A stretch of 64,000 nt of DNA. Origin: Tamarix chinensis. Taxonomy: Eukaryota; Streptophyta; Magnoliopsida; Caryophyllales; Tamaricaceae. Of the stretch, positions 14,301 through 24,585 are shown in pieces. The stretch spans positions 7,277,265-7,341,264 of the forward strand of contig CM060171.1 in the NCBI GenBank assembly GCA_030549775.1. The letters run 5' to 3'. The notes beneath the pieces were generated by a model, which had not been told where the DNA came from, did no database searches, and was given only the letters and a program-made list of their open reading frames with translations. A program made the translations under genes and the position numbers. Each line of letters opens with the position of its first letter. Within the stretch, counting starts at the first letter, position 1.

Positions 14301-17300
14301 ACTCTTCATTACCACTTTTCATTGCTGTGGCCAATGTAAGAGCACACATCTCATGCTATCATATGCAATTGATTTTTATTATTCTCATGGAGTTGAATTA
14401 GATGGCTGGTTTAATATCTTGGTACTCACATTATGTGGTTATATATATATATATATAATGGGTGAAAAGGTTCCTTTTCCATCCTTTTCGAGAGCAATAT
14501 TTGATCAATAACATTTCCTTTCCAATGAACATTTATTTCTGAAAGTTTATTGCTTTCATGATATTTCTTTATCTGTTTTACATGAAAAAGAAATATAGAA
14601 ATGAATTAATAAAGGACTTTCATTAATCTTGTTGAAAATTGATGCTGAATGTGTTGTGTTTTCTGTCCAACAAAAGAAACGTCTCACCTGTTTTTCTTTC
14701 ATGAACAAGCAAGATTGTATTGTGAATGGGGATGAACAACTATTCTAAAACATGGTGTGGAACAAATCTATTTTGTGTTGATGTTGCTCTGGTATAGAAT
14801 CTCAAACTGAGAAAGAACAAACAAGAATGTTATGTGAATTGGGATGAACGACTATTCCAAAACCTAGTGTAAAACAAATCTGTTTTATGCTGATGCTGCC
14901 TTGATGATTCAAGGCTATTCTTAGCCTTCTGTTTTTCTCAAACCTCACAATTTTTATTAATCAACTTTGAAAATAATGAAGTATATAAGTTCTATTTATA
15001 GATTAAACGATAGAAAAGATAAACTTAGCTAAACAATAAAAGAGAACAATGACGCAATACTTAAAGACCAAGACTAAAAGATGACCTACACTCTCAGACT
15101 TATGGGGCCTATGAAAAGAGGTATATCCATAGATACACGGGTGTACTTTCCAATAAGCTAATGGGCTCAATCTATGAGCCCTATGACGGTGTAGAGTATA
15201 GATTGTATCATTTTCCCCTACTTGAGAAAAGTTCGACCTCACAATTCGAAGCAAAAGAGCGCAATGAGGACCCATGTTGACCCCGTCATCCTTATCATCA
15301 CCAAAGTACTTACACGGATCTAAAACATGATCCTCAAATTTTTTTTTATCATTATTTGCTTGTGCTCCATGATTTGGGGACCTAGATTGAACCATTTCGA
15401 TCTTATTTGTAGCTTCATGTTGGACGAGGCAATATCGAAGCAAATGACCAAGCTCATTACATTACACAGACTTGGAGCCATTGGTTTGAGGGATTTCTTA
15501 GGTGGATCTTCTGAAGGATTGTTGCCAATAATTAACCTTCTTCATTACATCCAAATCAAAACAAAAACTATTACCTTTAGCTTCAATCAAATTCCCTGCC
15601 TCCTATAATTTGGGCCATTGAACTTTCTTCAAAAACACATCTCTTAGTAGGATTTTGAAACTCCCTAGTGTATGCCCCAACATCTCGACTTCTATAGACA
15701 ACTTACAGAATTTGATATAAAATATGAAGAGTAGATTTGTCCACCATTAGTTGTCATAACCGACTCTAATCAACCATTGGAGCAAGTCATTGGTTGGTGG
15801 CCCATTGTCTCTAAACCAATTTGGTTTTGCTACTTTTGTTTAATTGCCATTTTTACCCTTGATTTTAAAATCATGCCCACATTATTTTGGGGTATTTTTT
15901 TTCTAAACCTATTAGAATCACATATTTTCCTTCGTTTTGTGACTACCATTGCGGCTTTTTATAAAAGACATCGAGCTCAACCTCAACGACATTGTGTTGT
16001 GCGCTGGGCTTCGCCAATAGTTTGTCATTCCTTTGTTGCCATTTATTGCCTTTGTTCATTCAATGTCGGTTTTCGCCATTATTGTTTGGCCTAAGGTTTG
16101 GACTCATGTGACTTATCTTTATTTTATGGATTCTTGGTTGTACTAATGGAAAAGATAGAAATGAGAAAAGGAATTGTGGGAGATTGAGAGTGTGGCATGC
16201 AAGGTCAAAATTTGTGGTTTTGAGGAAGTGGATGCCATTTTTCTATCTTATGAAGAAATTTGGGTTGAAGATACTGAATGACTAGAGAAAAAATAATTAC
16301 AGAAGGAAAGAGGTTAGAATAGGTGAGAACAAATATGCATAAAGGAGAAGGAGAAGTCTGGAAGAGAGAAAAAGTTGTTCACAACTTCACATAATCTTGT
16401 GTGAATGCAAGATGTAGTTTGAGTGAGAATGTGAGATTGAGTTTGGTGGCAGGGAATAAAGTGAGGTATAGTGGCTATATAAATTAGGTTTAAATCTTTA
16501 TATAGTATATGGGCATACTCTTAGATTATATATCTAATCTGACATTAAGAGAAAGGACTTGGTTAAATTTGTAGTATTATCAAAAAAATTGATGTAACTA
16601 TAGTCATATTATTCATATCTCATCCAAATGAAAGTTTATTTATATTTTTTATTGTCAAAAACAAGTCCTCCCCCCCCCCGCCCCGCGGAAACGCTCATCA
16701 GATTGTAAACCAATAAGACTGATTTGAAGACCGATTCGGTTTTTAAAATTGTGAATTCACCAAAGTAGCATTATAGGAAACTTTTTTTCATCCCAAACTT
16801 TTTGATACACAACCATGTTGAACTACTGGAAAAGCTTGTGCGGGTCTTTTTCCCCATTACAATTAGGAAGGATAATCTTTACATGCAATTAGAAAGCAAC
16901 TATGGCTGATGAATAGCTGCAGGTGGAATTGGAGCTGGAACATTCTCAATCTGAATTGTGGCAGGCGAAGCAGAATTGGAACGATCAAGTGTTAGAACCT
17001 TTTTGCTTACCTAGAGTACAAAAAAGTTCTACCTCCATTCTGTTAAGTCGAGCATTAAGAGCTTCGATAGGTAATAAAATTACAGTCGCGTTTGCGGTCG
17101 CGGTATGAATTTTTATTTTTATTTCATCGTATAATCTAATTATTATTTATTAGAAGTATTTAAATGAGTTTTTATATGCTAAAATGGCCTAATAATTCTA
17201 AATTTACTTTAGAATGAAAAAAGACGTGATATTTAGCAAGACATGTAAAGGTAACAAATACTAATACTTTATTATTGTTCAATAGTAACTTAGTTCAAGA

Positions 17301-20296
17301 TATATAGTAAATGAATAAGAAAAAATTATCATGCATGGTTTTTTCAATAGATTTAAGAATTTTCATTCAATCGGTGATTTATCTTGATTTATTGATGATA
17401 TTTTTTGATTTATCGGTGATACTGATTTATCGGCCAATAAATGTGAACTTTTAAAACTATAGTGTATCGGTAATTTTGCGTCGCATTTGACCTAAAAACT
17501 GCTAAGTAACGGCTGCTACGCTATATTTGGACCACAATTTAATTGTATGAGCTTTGGCTAATTTCTCAACCTTGAGTTACAAATCTTGGAAGTCTTTGTT
17601 CTTCCTTGACCATTGTGATAACTAGACAATTAAAAGAAATGAATAACCTTTTTGTTTTCTTTAGATCCGATCCAATCTCCTTTTCCCCTTCTAGCAGGCT
17701 TGTCTCTCTCTCTCTCTCTCTCTATTTTTATTTTTGGTATATAAACTGAAATAAGGGAAGGATAATGGAACTAGAAGATTAAAGAAAATAGGCATGTTTG
17801 CTTCCTTCAACTTGTGGAGGAGAAAGGTGCAGCAGCCGACATGAAGCGAGCCTGGTGTTGGATGATGATGCCTCAATGGATAAGTGGTGCAAATGTTGTA
17901 TTAAATTCCCCACTAAGGCGATGTATGAGTGAGTGATGCTAGTGTGAAGCACTACAACAGTGATTCTAACTGGTGATGATGACAAACAAGGCATGTGGTG
18001 TGGTGCTGATCATTGATTGATGGCGAGACTGGTGGATGAGCGATGACGGGGGTGAGGGCTTGCAGCTGCTCATGAATTAGTGTTAGGATTAGGTATTTTT
18101 TTTGGCTAATTGGGAAATTAGGGTCTTCATATTTGGTATTTTTTTTCATTTTTATTTTTATAAAAGTGAACAGTAGATGGAAATGTCATTCTTGGATACC
18201 AAATTGATGCAAGGCTACTCAAGCCTGCTATTTCTCACAAACCTCACAACTTCTATTAATCAACTTTGACAATAATGAAGTACAGACGTTCTTATTTATA
18301 GACCAAACAACAGAAAAGATATACTTAGAGAAACAATAAATGATAACGATCACATAATATCTAACAACTAAGGCTAAAAGATAATGAAAAATAATATTGA
18401 ATTACTAACACACTTTTAGGCCTTCAGGTTGAGGTATATTCATGGGCATGAAGGCCTGCTTGTCAATAAGTTAATGGGCTCAAGTTATGGGCCCCTGTGA
18501 TGTGGTTGGAGTATTAGATTGCTTCACATGATCTAAAATCTCAAGCTGATGCTTAACTGTAAGAGATTGGGGGATATTAAAAAATGGTTATAATATAGTT
18601 TGCATATCCTCTGAGCTTTTCATTAGATGCAGCTTTCAGGAGTGTATAAGTTGTTGGTTGGTAGTAAAGGTTGATGAAAGAACTCTCGAGGAGAAAACTG
18701 TATTCATTCAACTATCTTTGTTGTGAGTCCTGATATTAGCTTTTGGTAAATGGTTTGATAATTTCCAACGGAAATAAAGCCTGCAGTGTTTTTGATAAGG
18801 GAGGTGAGCATCTGCAGACTTCTGAGATTACATGAGGTGCTTTCTCCAAGAGCTAGTCTTTTTGGTTTATGGTGAAAAATACTTATTTATTGGTTTCTTT
18901 TCAGATTTCAATGCTACTGTGTTTGTTTCTGATGGATTGTGTCCCTTTCTGTAATCTATGTTTCCTCGAGTTGAGATGCTTCAATTAATATGAAATAATT
19001 GAATCAAGTGCTCTTTGAACCTTTTTGTTTCTGTTTCTGATAGAAACATTTATCTTTACTTTTGTTTCAGCCTGGTCCCAGGGAGTCCTTAGTTCAATGT
19101 TATATAAAACGAAATCGAAGCAGCCAAACATATCATCTTTATCTGGGATCAAACTCAGGTGATCTGAATGAAAATATTATTTTACTTTGTACTTTAGCAT
19201 TCACTTTGTAGTACTGTATCGTGGACTTAAGTTTACGAAAAGATGCACTAGTAAACTTCAGAGAAAAGTCATGTGTGGCAGTTTCTGTCCTTTTGTACTC
19301 ATTACTACATGCTATATTGGCAGTTTCATATGACGATGGCAAGTTTCTTCTGGCTGCACGGAAGTGTAGACGTCCAACTTGCACGGACTACATCATTTCT
19401 CTGAATCCGGATTATGTAACCAAGGGGAGCAGTGGGTACATAGGGAAATTGAGGTAAATCTAGCTTATCAGGTGGTCTGGTATATTAGCTCTGATCATCC
19501 ATATAATTATGAAGTAATCTTTCATTCTCAGATCCAACTTCTTGGGGACCAAGTTTACAATTTATGATGCACAGCCTTCAAATGGTGGAGCCAGATTTTC
19601 TAAATGTCGCTCGAGTAGGCTGGTTGGTTTCAAACAAGTTGCCCCAAAAGTCGCTGCTGGCAACTACCTGGTAGCACACATTTCATATGAGCTGAATGCT
19701 CTAGGTTCAAGGTAATTACCATCTTTGTAATGGACGAAGTCTTTTTGTCTTTGAGCCCTTTAAGATTGTAAAGAATGATACCCATTCTCCATTTTTGCAA
19801 ATGCAACATGAAGAAAGTTGTGTTTAATGCCAGGGGTCCAAGGAGGATGCACTGTATCATGGATGCTATACCTGCTTCTGCCATGGAACCAGGAGGAGTG
19901 GCCCCCACACAAACCGAGCTCGTTGTTAATAGTGGGGATTCCTTTCCTTCCATTCCATTTTTCAGATCAAAGTCAAGTCGCATCGAGAATGGCCCATCCG
20001 GACCTGTGTCCAATCCAAAAGATGAGATGTTGGTTCTGAAGAACAAATCCCCTCGCTGGCATGAGCAACTTCAGTGCTGGTGCCTGAACTTTAACGGTAG
20101 GGTGACTGTTGCTTCCGTCAAGAACTTTCAGCTGGTTGCTTCCCAACAGAATGGTTCTGAGCATGAAAATGTAATCCTCCAATTCGGGAAAGTTGGAAAA
20201 GATGTCTTCACCATGGATTATCAGTATCCAATATCTGCTTTTCAGGCATTTGCAATCTGTCTCAGCAGCTTCGACACTAAAATTGCTTGTGAGTGA
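2363..20296 (+). CDS. Tubby-like F-box protein, five coding exons
   Basis: Coding exons are 2363-2710, 19071-19158, 19324-19453, 19532-19711 and 19834-20296. They sum to 1209 bp (402 aa plus TGA), and every junction is GT-AG and in frame. Residues 1-50 are a basic leader ([10 protein letters not shown]). Residues about 54-97 form an F-box ([10 protein letters not shown]...VCRSWREIM). The Tubby domain follows from about 117 ([10 protein letters not shown]) to the C-terminus. Both Tubby signatures are visible: [14 protein letters not shown], with Asn where the signature expects K/R/H/Q, and the terminal [16 protein letters not shown]. Exon 3 holds the basic [13 protein letters not shown] stretch that aligns with the phosphoinositide-binding face of animal Tubby. 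By family knowledge, plant members act as SCF substrate adaptors tethered to the plasma membrane through PI(4,5)P2. The length fits the family (about 380-455 aa). By sequence recall it looks closest to the Arabidopsis TLP5 type, but I give no symbol because orthology was not tested. Confidence 0.95.
3488..5822 (-). mobile_element. Fragment of gypsy-type LTR, probably minus orientation
   Basis: Collinear with 49820-50822: shared blocks include ATGAATGGTAACTAGAA (about 3579 and 49903) and GGATGGTACTAAAAGATA (about 4750 and 50674). A block at about 3906-4252 is missing from the other copy. Within that block, ~29-bp units containing AATACTATTCACT repeat three times (about 3975-4060). The element is interrupted by a hAT-type MITE at 5169-5630. 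No open reading frame of note. Confidence 0.6.
5169..5630 (+). mobile_element. hAT-type MITE, CCGTATCC family, copy 1
   Basis: The ends are inverted: TAGGGATGTAAACGGGG on the left and CCCCGTTTACATCCTTA on the right. The interior repeats CCGTATCC and GGGTACGG on alternating strands. The flanking 8 bp (GATGTGTA and GACATATA) differ only by transitions, as expected of a decayed 8-bp target-site duplication. The family identity is set by copy 38871-39378, whose duplication is perfect. Confidence 0.8.
6001..8524. other. Intron 1 sequence without recognised features
   Basis: AT-rich, no exon and no clear TE boundary. A short stretch near 6230-6330 (AGCTGAAAAATT, AGCTTTTCAAAAGCTAG) looks like decayed inverted-repeat TE debris. 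An 84-codon minus-strand frame at 8056-8310 has no motif I recognise. Confidence 0.5.
8525..8979. mobile_element. Foldback MITE with nested inverted arms
   Basis: The termini are inverted (GTAGAGTTGAATGTCA on the left, TGACATTTAACTCC on the right) and flanked by ATTAT on both sides (8520-8524 and 8980-8984). The inner arms also pair: ATTACTCTCATTCTC near 8690 against GAGAATGAGAGTATC near 8817, and TCTACCCTTA against TAAGGGTAGA. The whole 455-bp unit could fold into a long hairpin. Non-coding. Confidence 0.75.
9434..9986 (+). mobile_element. Solo LTR with TATA box and polyadenylation signal
   Basis: It begins TGTCACGACCCG and ends CCCCGTGACA, an inverted-ended LTR. TATAAATA lies at 9730-9737 and AATAAA at 9798-9803, the expected U3/R order. 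It is flanked by GTGC on both sides (9430-9433 and 9987-9990), extendable to GTGCT if the first T is shared. No primer-binding site or internal region follows, so it is a solo LTR, in the same orientation as the Tubby gene. Confidence 0.8.
9987..14904. other. Intron 1 sequence without recognised features
   Basis: AT-rich non-coding DNA. Visible details are a short palindromic CGATACCATATCG-type stretch near 13480-13530, a poly-pyrimidine patch near 11740-11800 and an AT dinucleotide run at about 14440-14458. Frames at 12400-12672 and 13672-13887 carry no recognisable domain. Confidence 0.5.
14905..15210 (-). repeat. 3' LTR of the gag-only element
   Basis: On the minus strand it starts TGATACAATC directly after the polypurine tract and ends near CCTTGAATCA. 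It shares CACAATTTTTATTAATCAAC-type and ATAATGAAGTA-type blocks with 18205-18526 but has diverged clearly, so the insertion is old. Confidence 0.75.
15211..17058 (-). pseudogene. Degenerate retrotransposon gag
   Basis: Read on the minus strand, about 16875-16770 encodes a [14 protein letters not shown] stretch followed by a stop and FNMVVYQK, resembling the N-terminal gag pattern of Ty3/gypsy elements. Near the other end, 15470-15429 encodes [17 protein letters not shown]. This is a CX2CX4HX4C zinc knuckle whose first Cys has become Ser and which now contains a stop. Several stops and frameshifts lie between, so this cannot make a full protein. The duplicated copy near 27650 keeps the more canonical GEED reading. 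Confidence 0.6.
17067..17548. mobile_element. hAT-type non-autonomous insertion with an empty-site match
   Basis: A 482-bp insert flanked by 8-bp repeats GAGCTTCG (17059-17066) and GAGCTTTG (17549-17556). The paralogous copy has a single GAGCTTCG at 27857-27864 and no insert. The interior carries GCGTTTGCGGTCGCGG near the left and GCGTCGCATTT / CGGCTGCTACGC near the right, a composition seen in plant hAT-like MITEs. Non-coding. Confidence 0.85.
17702..17723 (+). repeat. (CT)n microsatellite
   Basis: About eleven CT dinucleotides. At the paralogous position near 28020-28053 the duplicate instead has ATTT repeats and GTT repeats, so this tract has changed since duplication. Confidence 0.9.
18205..18526 (-). 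repeat. 5' LTR of the gag-only element
   Basis: On the minus strand it starts TGAAGCAATC, has TATAAATA at 18300-18293 and ends CCTTGCATCA, followed two bases later by the primer-binding-like TTTGGTATCCAAG. The duplicate of this LTR lies at 28586-28903. Confidence 0.8.
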
Positions 20297-21120
20297 CATG
20301 GAAGCGAGCAGGTATCACTTTCTGTTGTTATATTGGGGCAAAGAATGGGGTGACTAGTGATCCTTTCTTGCTCTTTTCCATTCTCCTTTCAGCCTTTCTT
20401 TACTCTTTCGGGGCTCATTTGTTAGTGGTTGTAAACTTGGACGGATTCTCAACCGTTTGTTTTTATTTTTTGGGGTTTTTTTTTTTGGGGGGGGGGGTTT
20501 GTGTGTGTAACAATTGTCCTTGTTTCAAGCCACCGCCTTTGATAAAGAGAACTTTTGTTGGATACTGGTCAACATTGTTGGATGCAGGTTAGGTCTCCCT
20601 GGCACGATATTCTCCTCCAAGAATATAAAGCTTGTCGTGCATATGCTATTTTTTGCAATCATCTCATTAGATGGACGATTCTTTTCATTACCCTCAAATG
20701 TATATAACGAATGACCTGAACTGTGAACTGTTGGACGTGAAAGCGTTCACGGTGTATAAGAATGCCGCTTCATTCTGGACAATGTTTAATTTATATGGTT
20801 CTCTGACATCGTGCTTTCCTGCAGGAAAATGTAGGAAGAAGAAATCTGATTTGCAGAACATGAAAGCCCCCTGCGCATAATCTGACGTTCTGTATGCAAC
20901 TTTAAAGGAGCAGCATGCAGCTAATGTTTGCTTGAGTAATTAGGTTCAACATTTTTGGATTTCTTTGTAAATAGAATTTGCTTGATGGTGAACCCAGTGG
21001 GAGTTAGGGGCGGCCCCCTCTTTTCCATTTTATTTTTCTTCTAAGAAGTTATTTAGTTTGATTTCCATCTTAGGTGTATTGTACTGATACATCAAATGTC
21101 TTTCTCGTGTCATGCATTTC
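20297..21120 (+). other. 3' UTR of the Tubby-like gene, probably with an intron
   Basis: Fifteen bases after the stop codon there is a good donor (GAGCAG|GTATCA, intron from 20312). A matching acceptor TTTCCTGCAG ends at 20824, so a 513-bp 3' UTR intron is plausible. A poly-G run lies near 20486-20499 inside it. Short frames at 20293-20880 have no recognisable domain. No transcript evidence is available to me. Confidence 0.5.
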
Positions 21121-22661
21121 TTGTGTTCAGCTGTAAACTCGTACTAATTGAGGCCGCGCTGGACAGTGGACAGGCTTTGGAATGTAATATGCCGCCAATG
21201 TTTGTGTGTCCATCCTTCCGGCCTGGTAAACTAATTGTTGGGCCAGTCCAATGACTGATTGGTATCCGACATTAACGTGTTGCACGGGGACTTCGAAATA
21301 TAAAGCAACTTATGGATATTTTAGAAAAATAAGGATATAGAAATAAAAAAAATAAAACCATTTTCGGGACTAGAGTATTAGGGAAAATAGAGGGTTTACA
21401 TGCCCTTGTACCCACTATCCTCACCAGCTCGCCCATAGGAGAAAAGAAATTCTTAGTGCTAATATTAGTTTTCATTATTTGGAAAATGCTACAATTAATT
21501 TAAAATTTTAATTAATCAAATATTTGTTATATTGCATATAACAATTAAAGTAGTCCCAATCAATTTTCTAGCAACCAGTCCGCCACTAGCACTTTCTAGC
21601 CATCATCACCTGCGGTTGGGCCGACAAATGGTGCTTGGTGTCAGTAGTCAAGGTTAGGTTTTCTTGATTTAATTTAGTTAAAAAATAAATTAATAATTTG
21701 GTAAAAGTTAATTTTATATATGTTGTCAAGGTTGGGGGTGTGTGTAGGTTTTAGTTGACTCGGGTCATTCATTTTATTTATTTTATTTTTTATAAAAGGA
21801 TTTGGATTGGCCTAATTTAGATCTATGCAGATTATTTAATTAATTCAAGTCGTGTCAGATTAAGATTAAATAGTTTTAAATTCAGGTTAGGTTGGATAAT
21901 TTTGTTTTTTTTTCAATTTAATTCGGTTTAGCATCGGATTATCTTACGTTATGGTAAGTTTGGGTTAATATCTTTTATGTTAGAATAGGGTTTAGCTATG
22001 TTAGTTTATTTTTTTTATTTTTTATTTATTTTTTTAGTTTTTATTCCTTCTATGTTTAATTTTGAGTCAAGATGGTTTAACATATAATTTTAGAAAGTGA
22101 TTAAATCAATCTATTTTGAATATTTTATCTTCTTCTTTCTAGTAGATTCGAGTATGTTTAAATTTAAGAATTTTTTGTTTTTAATTATTATCTTTTATTA
22201 TTTTATTTTTTTGAGTTAATGACAGGCGAGGAATCGAACTATTTCAAATTTGTTAGGAGTACATTTACTTTTGAAACACTTTTCATCTTTAGTTTTTAAT
22301 GGTGAATATAAAAAATAATTCTCCATGTAAAATTGAGATAATTTATTCATTTATCGATACATTGAAACTGATTTTTATATTAAAAAAAATAAAATATAAG
22401 GATGCTCATCTATATTTTGATTGAAAACATTGATGATGATGATAATAATGATAGTAGCAATAGAGGATAACAAGGATAACACAAATAATATGAACAATAA
22501 CAATAAAAAATAAAATAAAATAATACAAATGATAATAATGCTAGTAATAATAATTATGTAATAGATAATAATCATAATAATAGTAATTATAATAATTATA
22601 CTTTTGATAATAAAAAATTAATAACAATAGTAATGGTAGTTGTAAAAAACAAAAACTAGCT

Positions 22662-22662
<1 letters not shown>
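21121..22662. other. Intergenic AT-rich DNA
   Basis: No gene seen. From about 21740 the text carries scattered GGTTAGGTTGG / TCGGGTCA phrases continuing to about 23130, which look like a decayed non-coding repeat. I could not find its ends. Confidence 0.4.

Positions 22663-22745
<83 letters not shown>
22663..22745 (+). repeat. (AAT)n microsatellite
   Basis: About 27 AAT units with one interruption near 22713. Confidence 0.95.
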
Positions 22746-22746
<1 letters not shown>

Positions 22747-22831
22747 GTTTTAATTTTTAAATAGTACTTGTAGCAATAATAATAGATTTGTAATAATACT
22801 ATTTAAATTCCTTGTTTCAAATAACAGATAT

Positions 22832-22832
<1 letters not shown>

Positions 22833-22878
<46 letters not shown>
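22833..22878 (+). repeat. (ATT)n microsatellite
   Basis: About 15 ATT units. It is the reverse complement of the AAT tract 90 bp upstream, so the two could pair as a hairpin. Confidence 0.95.
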
Positions 22879-23349
22879 ATTTAGAAAAAATATCGGGTCT
22901 CAAATAATTATCAAGCTGGGTTGGATATATTTTAAATTTATATTACCTCAGGTCATATTAAATACTGGGTAAGATGGGATATGTTTTGAGTTCATAATTT
23001 TTTAAGCCATATCAAATTTTGGAAAAAGTCCTAGTGTTTTGGGTTGAAACGAGATAAATTTTCATACAGATTGAATAATTTTTGTCAGTTATTTTGGATC
23101 GGGTTAGATTTAATTTTGGAAGCTATATATATATATTTGTAGGCTAAAAACAGAGGATCACACACACACGTAATTATCTCGGTCCATATGAGAAATAAGG
23201 TTCGTAGCAATGCGGCGGCGTTCTTTCTATGGTTATTCACCGTCAATCAAACCTCAGAATGGTTTACATAAACTCAAAAGAACACGTACATATGATATGA
23301 GTAGAGGTCGGGTGTACATTATATATATATATATATATATAAAATTGAA

Positions 23350-24585
23350 TTAGAAACGCGGTCCACCCGGTCCGCCGGGGCCGAAGCCTTGCGGGCCAAA
23401 ACCAGGGCGAGGTCCTCCGAAACAATCCTGCAGCAACCAGCAGCAGCACAAGCAAGACAAGCTGCATGCCAATTTTCAAACAACGGAAATTACATGTGCG
23501 TGTTAGTTATCAAACTTACACGGACCTTTTTCAAGGTCATTATCATGGATTTGAAAGCGAAACTTATAATTCGTTTAGGCAAAACCGAGGCAAAAGAAAC
23601 AAGGTCTCTCCACCTAGCGTGGCTCATGTTTTTGGTTCTTGTCGTGAACTATCAATGATTCAAGCAAATGGGATGTAATGCTGCAAACAAACATATTTAT
23701 TTACGTACATATTGCCTAATGTATAAATTCCAAGAACATGGCCGCATACATAAAAGGACCCTATTACATATTAAGCGAGTTGGATATGATTAGATTGATT
23801 AATATTTTTATTGATAAAAATTAATTTATTTTAATATACTATTATAAGTAGGGTCGTAAATGAGTCGAATCGAACCGAATATTTATAGACTTGAGCCTAA
23901 ATTATAAATAAGTTGAATTTAATTTTTTTAAACTCTAATTCGGTTTATTTAATTAAATGAGCCAAGTCGAGTAGTACCGTCCCAATCATAAGGTCATATA
24001 AATTCTATGACCTAATTGTACTGTTTGATAGAAATATTATTGATTAACCTATTATATTTAGCCGGGGAGATAGGATTAGACATTAGCCTTGAACTATCTG
24101 ATATACAATTTCTATATATATAATACACAAAATTCGTTGGAATATATACCCTTTTTTGTTACCCCCGGGTAGAGAAACGAGAGAAATATGTAGCTACCTC
24201 CTAAGCTATAAATGCAGGCTGTTAGTTATCACAAGCAGCAAAGAGGAAGATCTACGTTGATAGTCAAACTTAGTGCGAGAAAGGAAAAAGTAATTTACCA
24301 AGAAGCCATCATGTCGCACATCCCGTTGAAGAACCCGCCAAAAAAGCCCGGTCCCCCGAAGAATCCTGGACCAAAACCAGGTCCACCGAAGCCTCCTGGG
24401 CCAAATCCTCCATGTCCGAAGCCTCCTGGGCCAAATCCTCCAGGTCCACCGAAGCCACCCGGACCGCCACCAAAACCACCCGGACCACCACCGAAACCAC
24501 CACCTCCAAATCCACCTGGACCGCCTCCAAAGCCGCCCCCTCCGCCACCGAAACCACCACCACCGCCTCCGCCTCCAGGTCCCAT
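23350..24585 (-). CDS. Small glycine-rich protein with Cys-rich hydrophobic C-terminal segment
   Basis: Two exons on the minus strand: 24585-24299 and 23461-23350, with an 837-bp GT-AG intron (donor TTG|GTAAAT, acceptor GCATGCAG|C) that splits a Cys codon. The product is 132 aa. Residues 1 to about 85 are almost only Gly, Phe and Pro in GGFGG / GPGGFG repeats. Next comes FFNGMCDMMASC, then CLSCLCCCWLLQDCFGGP, then a short Gly/Pro/Arg tail ending GGPGGPRF. The Cys-dense hydrophobic patch resembles the CYSTM-like C-termini of small plant proteins, which by family knowledge are membrane-associated and often stress-linked. I recognise the architecture but not a named gene. The start is the first ATG downstream of a TATA box at 24741-24734. 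The proline-rich frame on the opposite strand is its shadow. Continuous reading frame across both exons supports a live gene. Confidence 0.85.
23849..23984. mobile_element. MITE remnant in the glycine-rich gene's intron
   Basis: It begins TAGGGTCGTAAATGAGTCG and ends near GAGTAGTACCGTCCCA, with GAATCGAACCGAA and CCAAGTCGAG internally. It resembles the common plant GAGTCGAACCGA-type short elements. The ends are only roughly inverted. Confidence 0.4.

Larger units (their letters stand above)
14905..18526 (-). mobile_element. Complete gag-only LTR retrotransposon (TR-GAG-like)
   Basis: Two related LTRs face the same way: 14905-15210 (3' LTR) and 18205-18526 (5' LTR). On the minus strand the 5' LTR is followed by TTTGGTATCCAAG, a primer-binding-site-like sequence, and the 3' LTR is preceded by a GTAGGGGAAAA polypurine tract. 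The 5-bp flanks are CTTGA on the left and CATGA on the right; the duplicated copy of the right flank at 28904-28908 reads CTTGA, confirming the duplication. The interior holds gag remnants and a zinc knuckle, with no protease, reverse transcriptase or integrase. A hAT-type element sits inside at 17067-17548. Removing it leaves about 3.1 kb, which fits a non-autonomous gag-carrying class. Confidence 0.8.
2711..19070 (+). other. Intron 1 of the Tubby-like gene (16.4 kb)
   Basis: The donor is CAG|GTAAGC after SLKQ and the acceptor is TTTGTTTCAG before PGPRES; phase 0. This is where F-box and Tubby domains are normally separated in plant genes of this family, but the intron is very long. At least five TE insertions, listed separately, account for about 7.5 kb. 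The remainder shows no coding signal. 2711-3298 is plain intron sequence. Confidence 0.9.

Noticed and set aside
19630..20299. Minus-strand frames opposite Tubby exons 4 and 5
   Set aside because: Shadows of the real coding strand, which carries both Tubby signatures.
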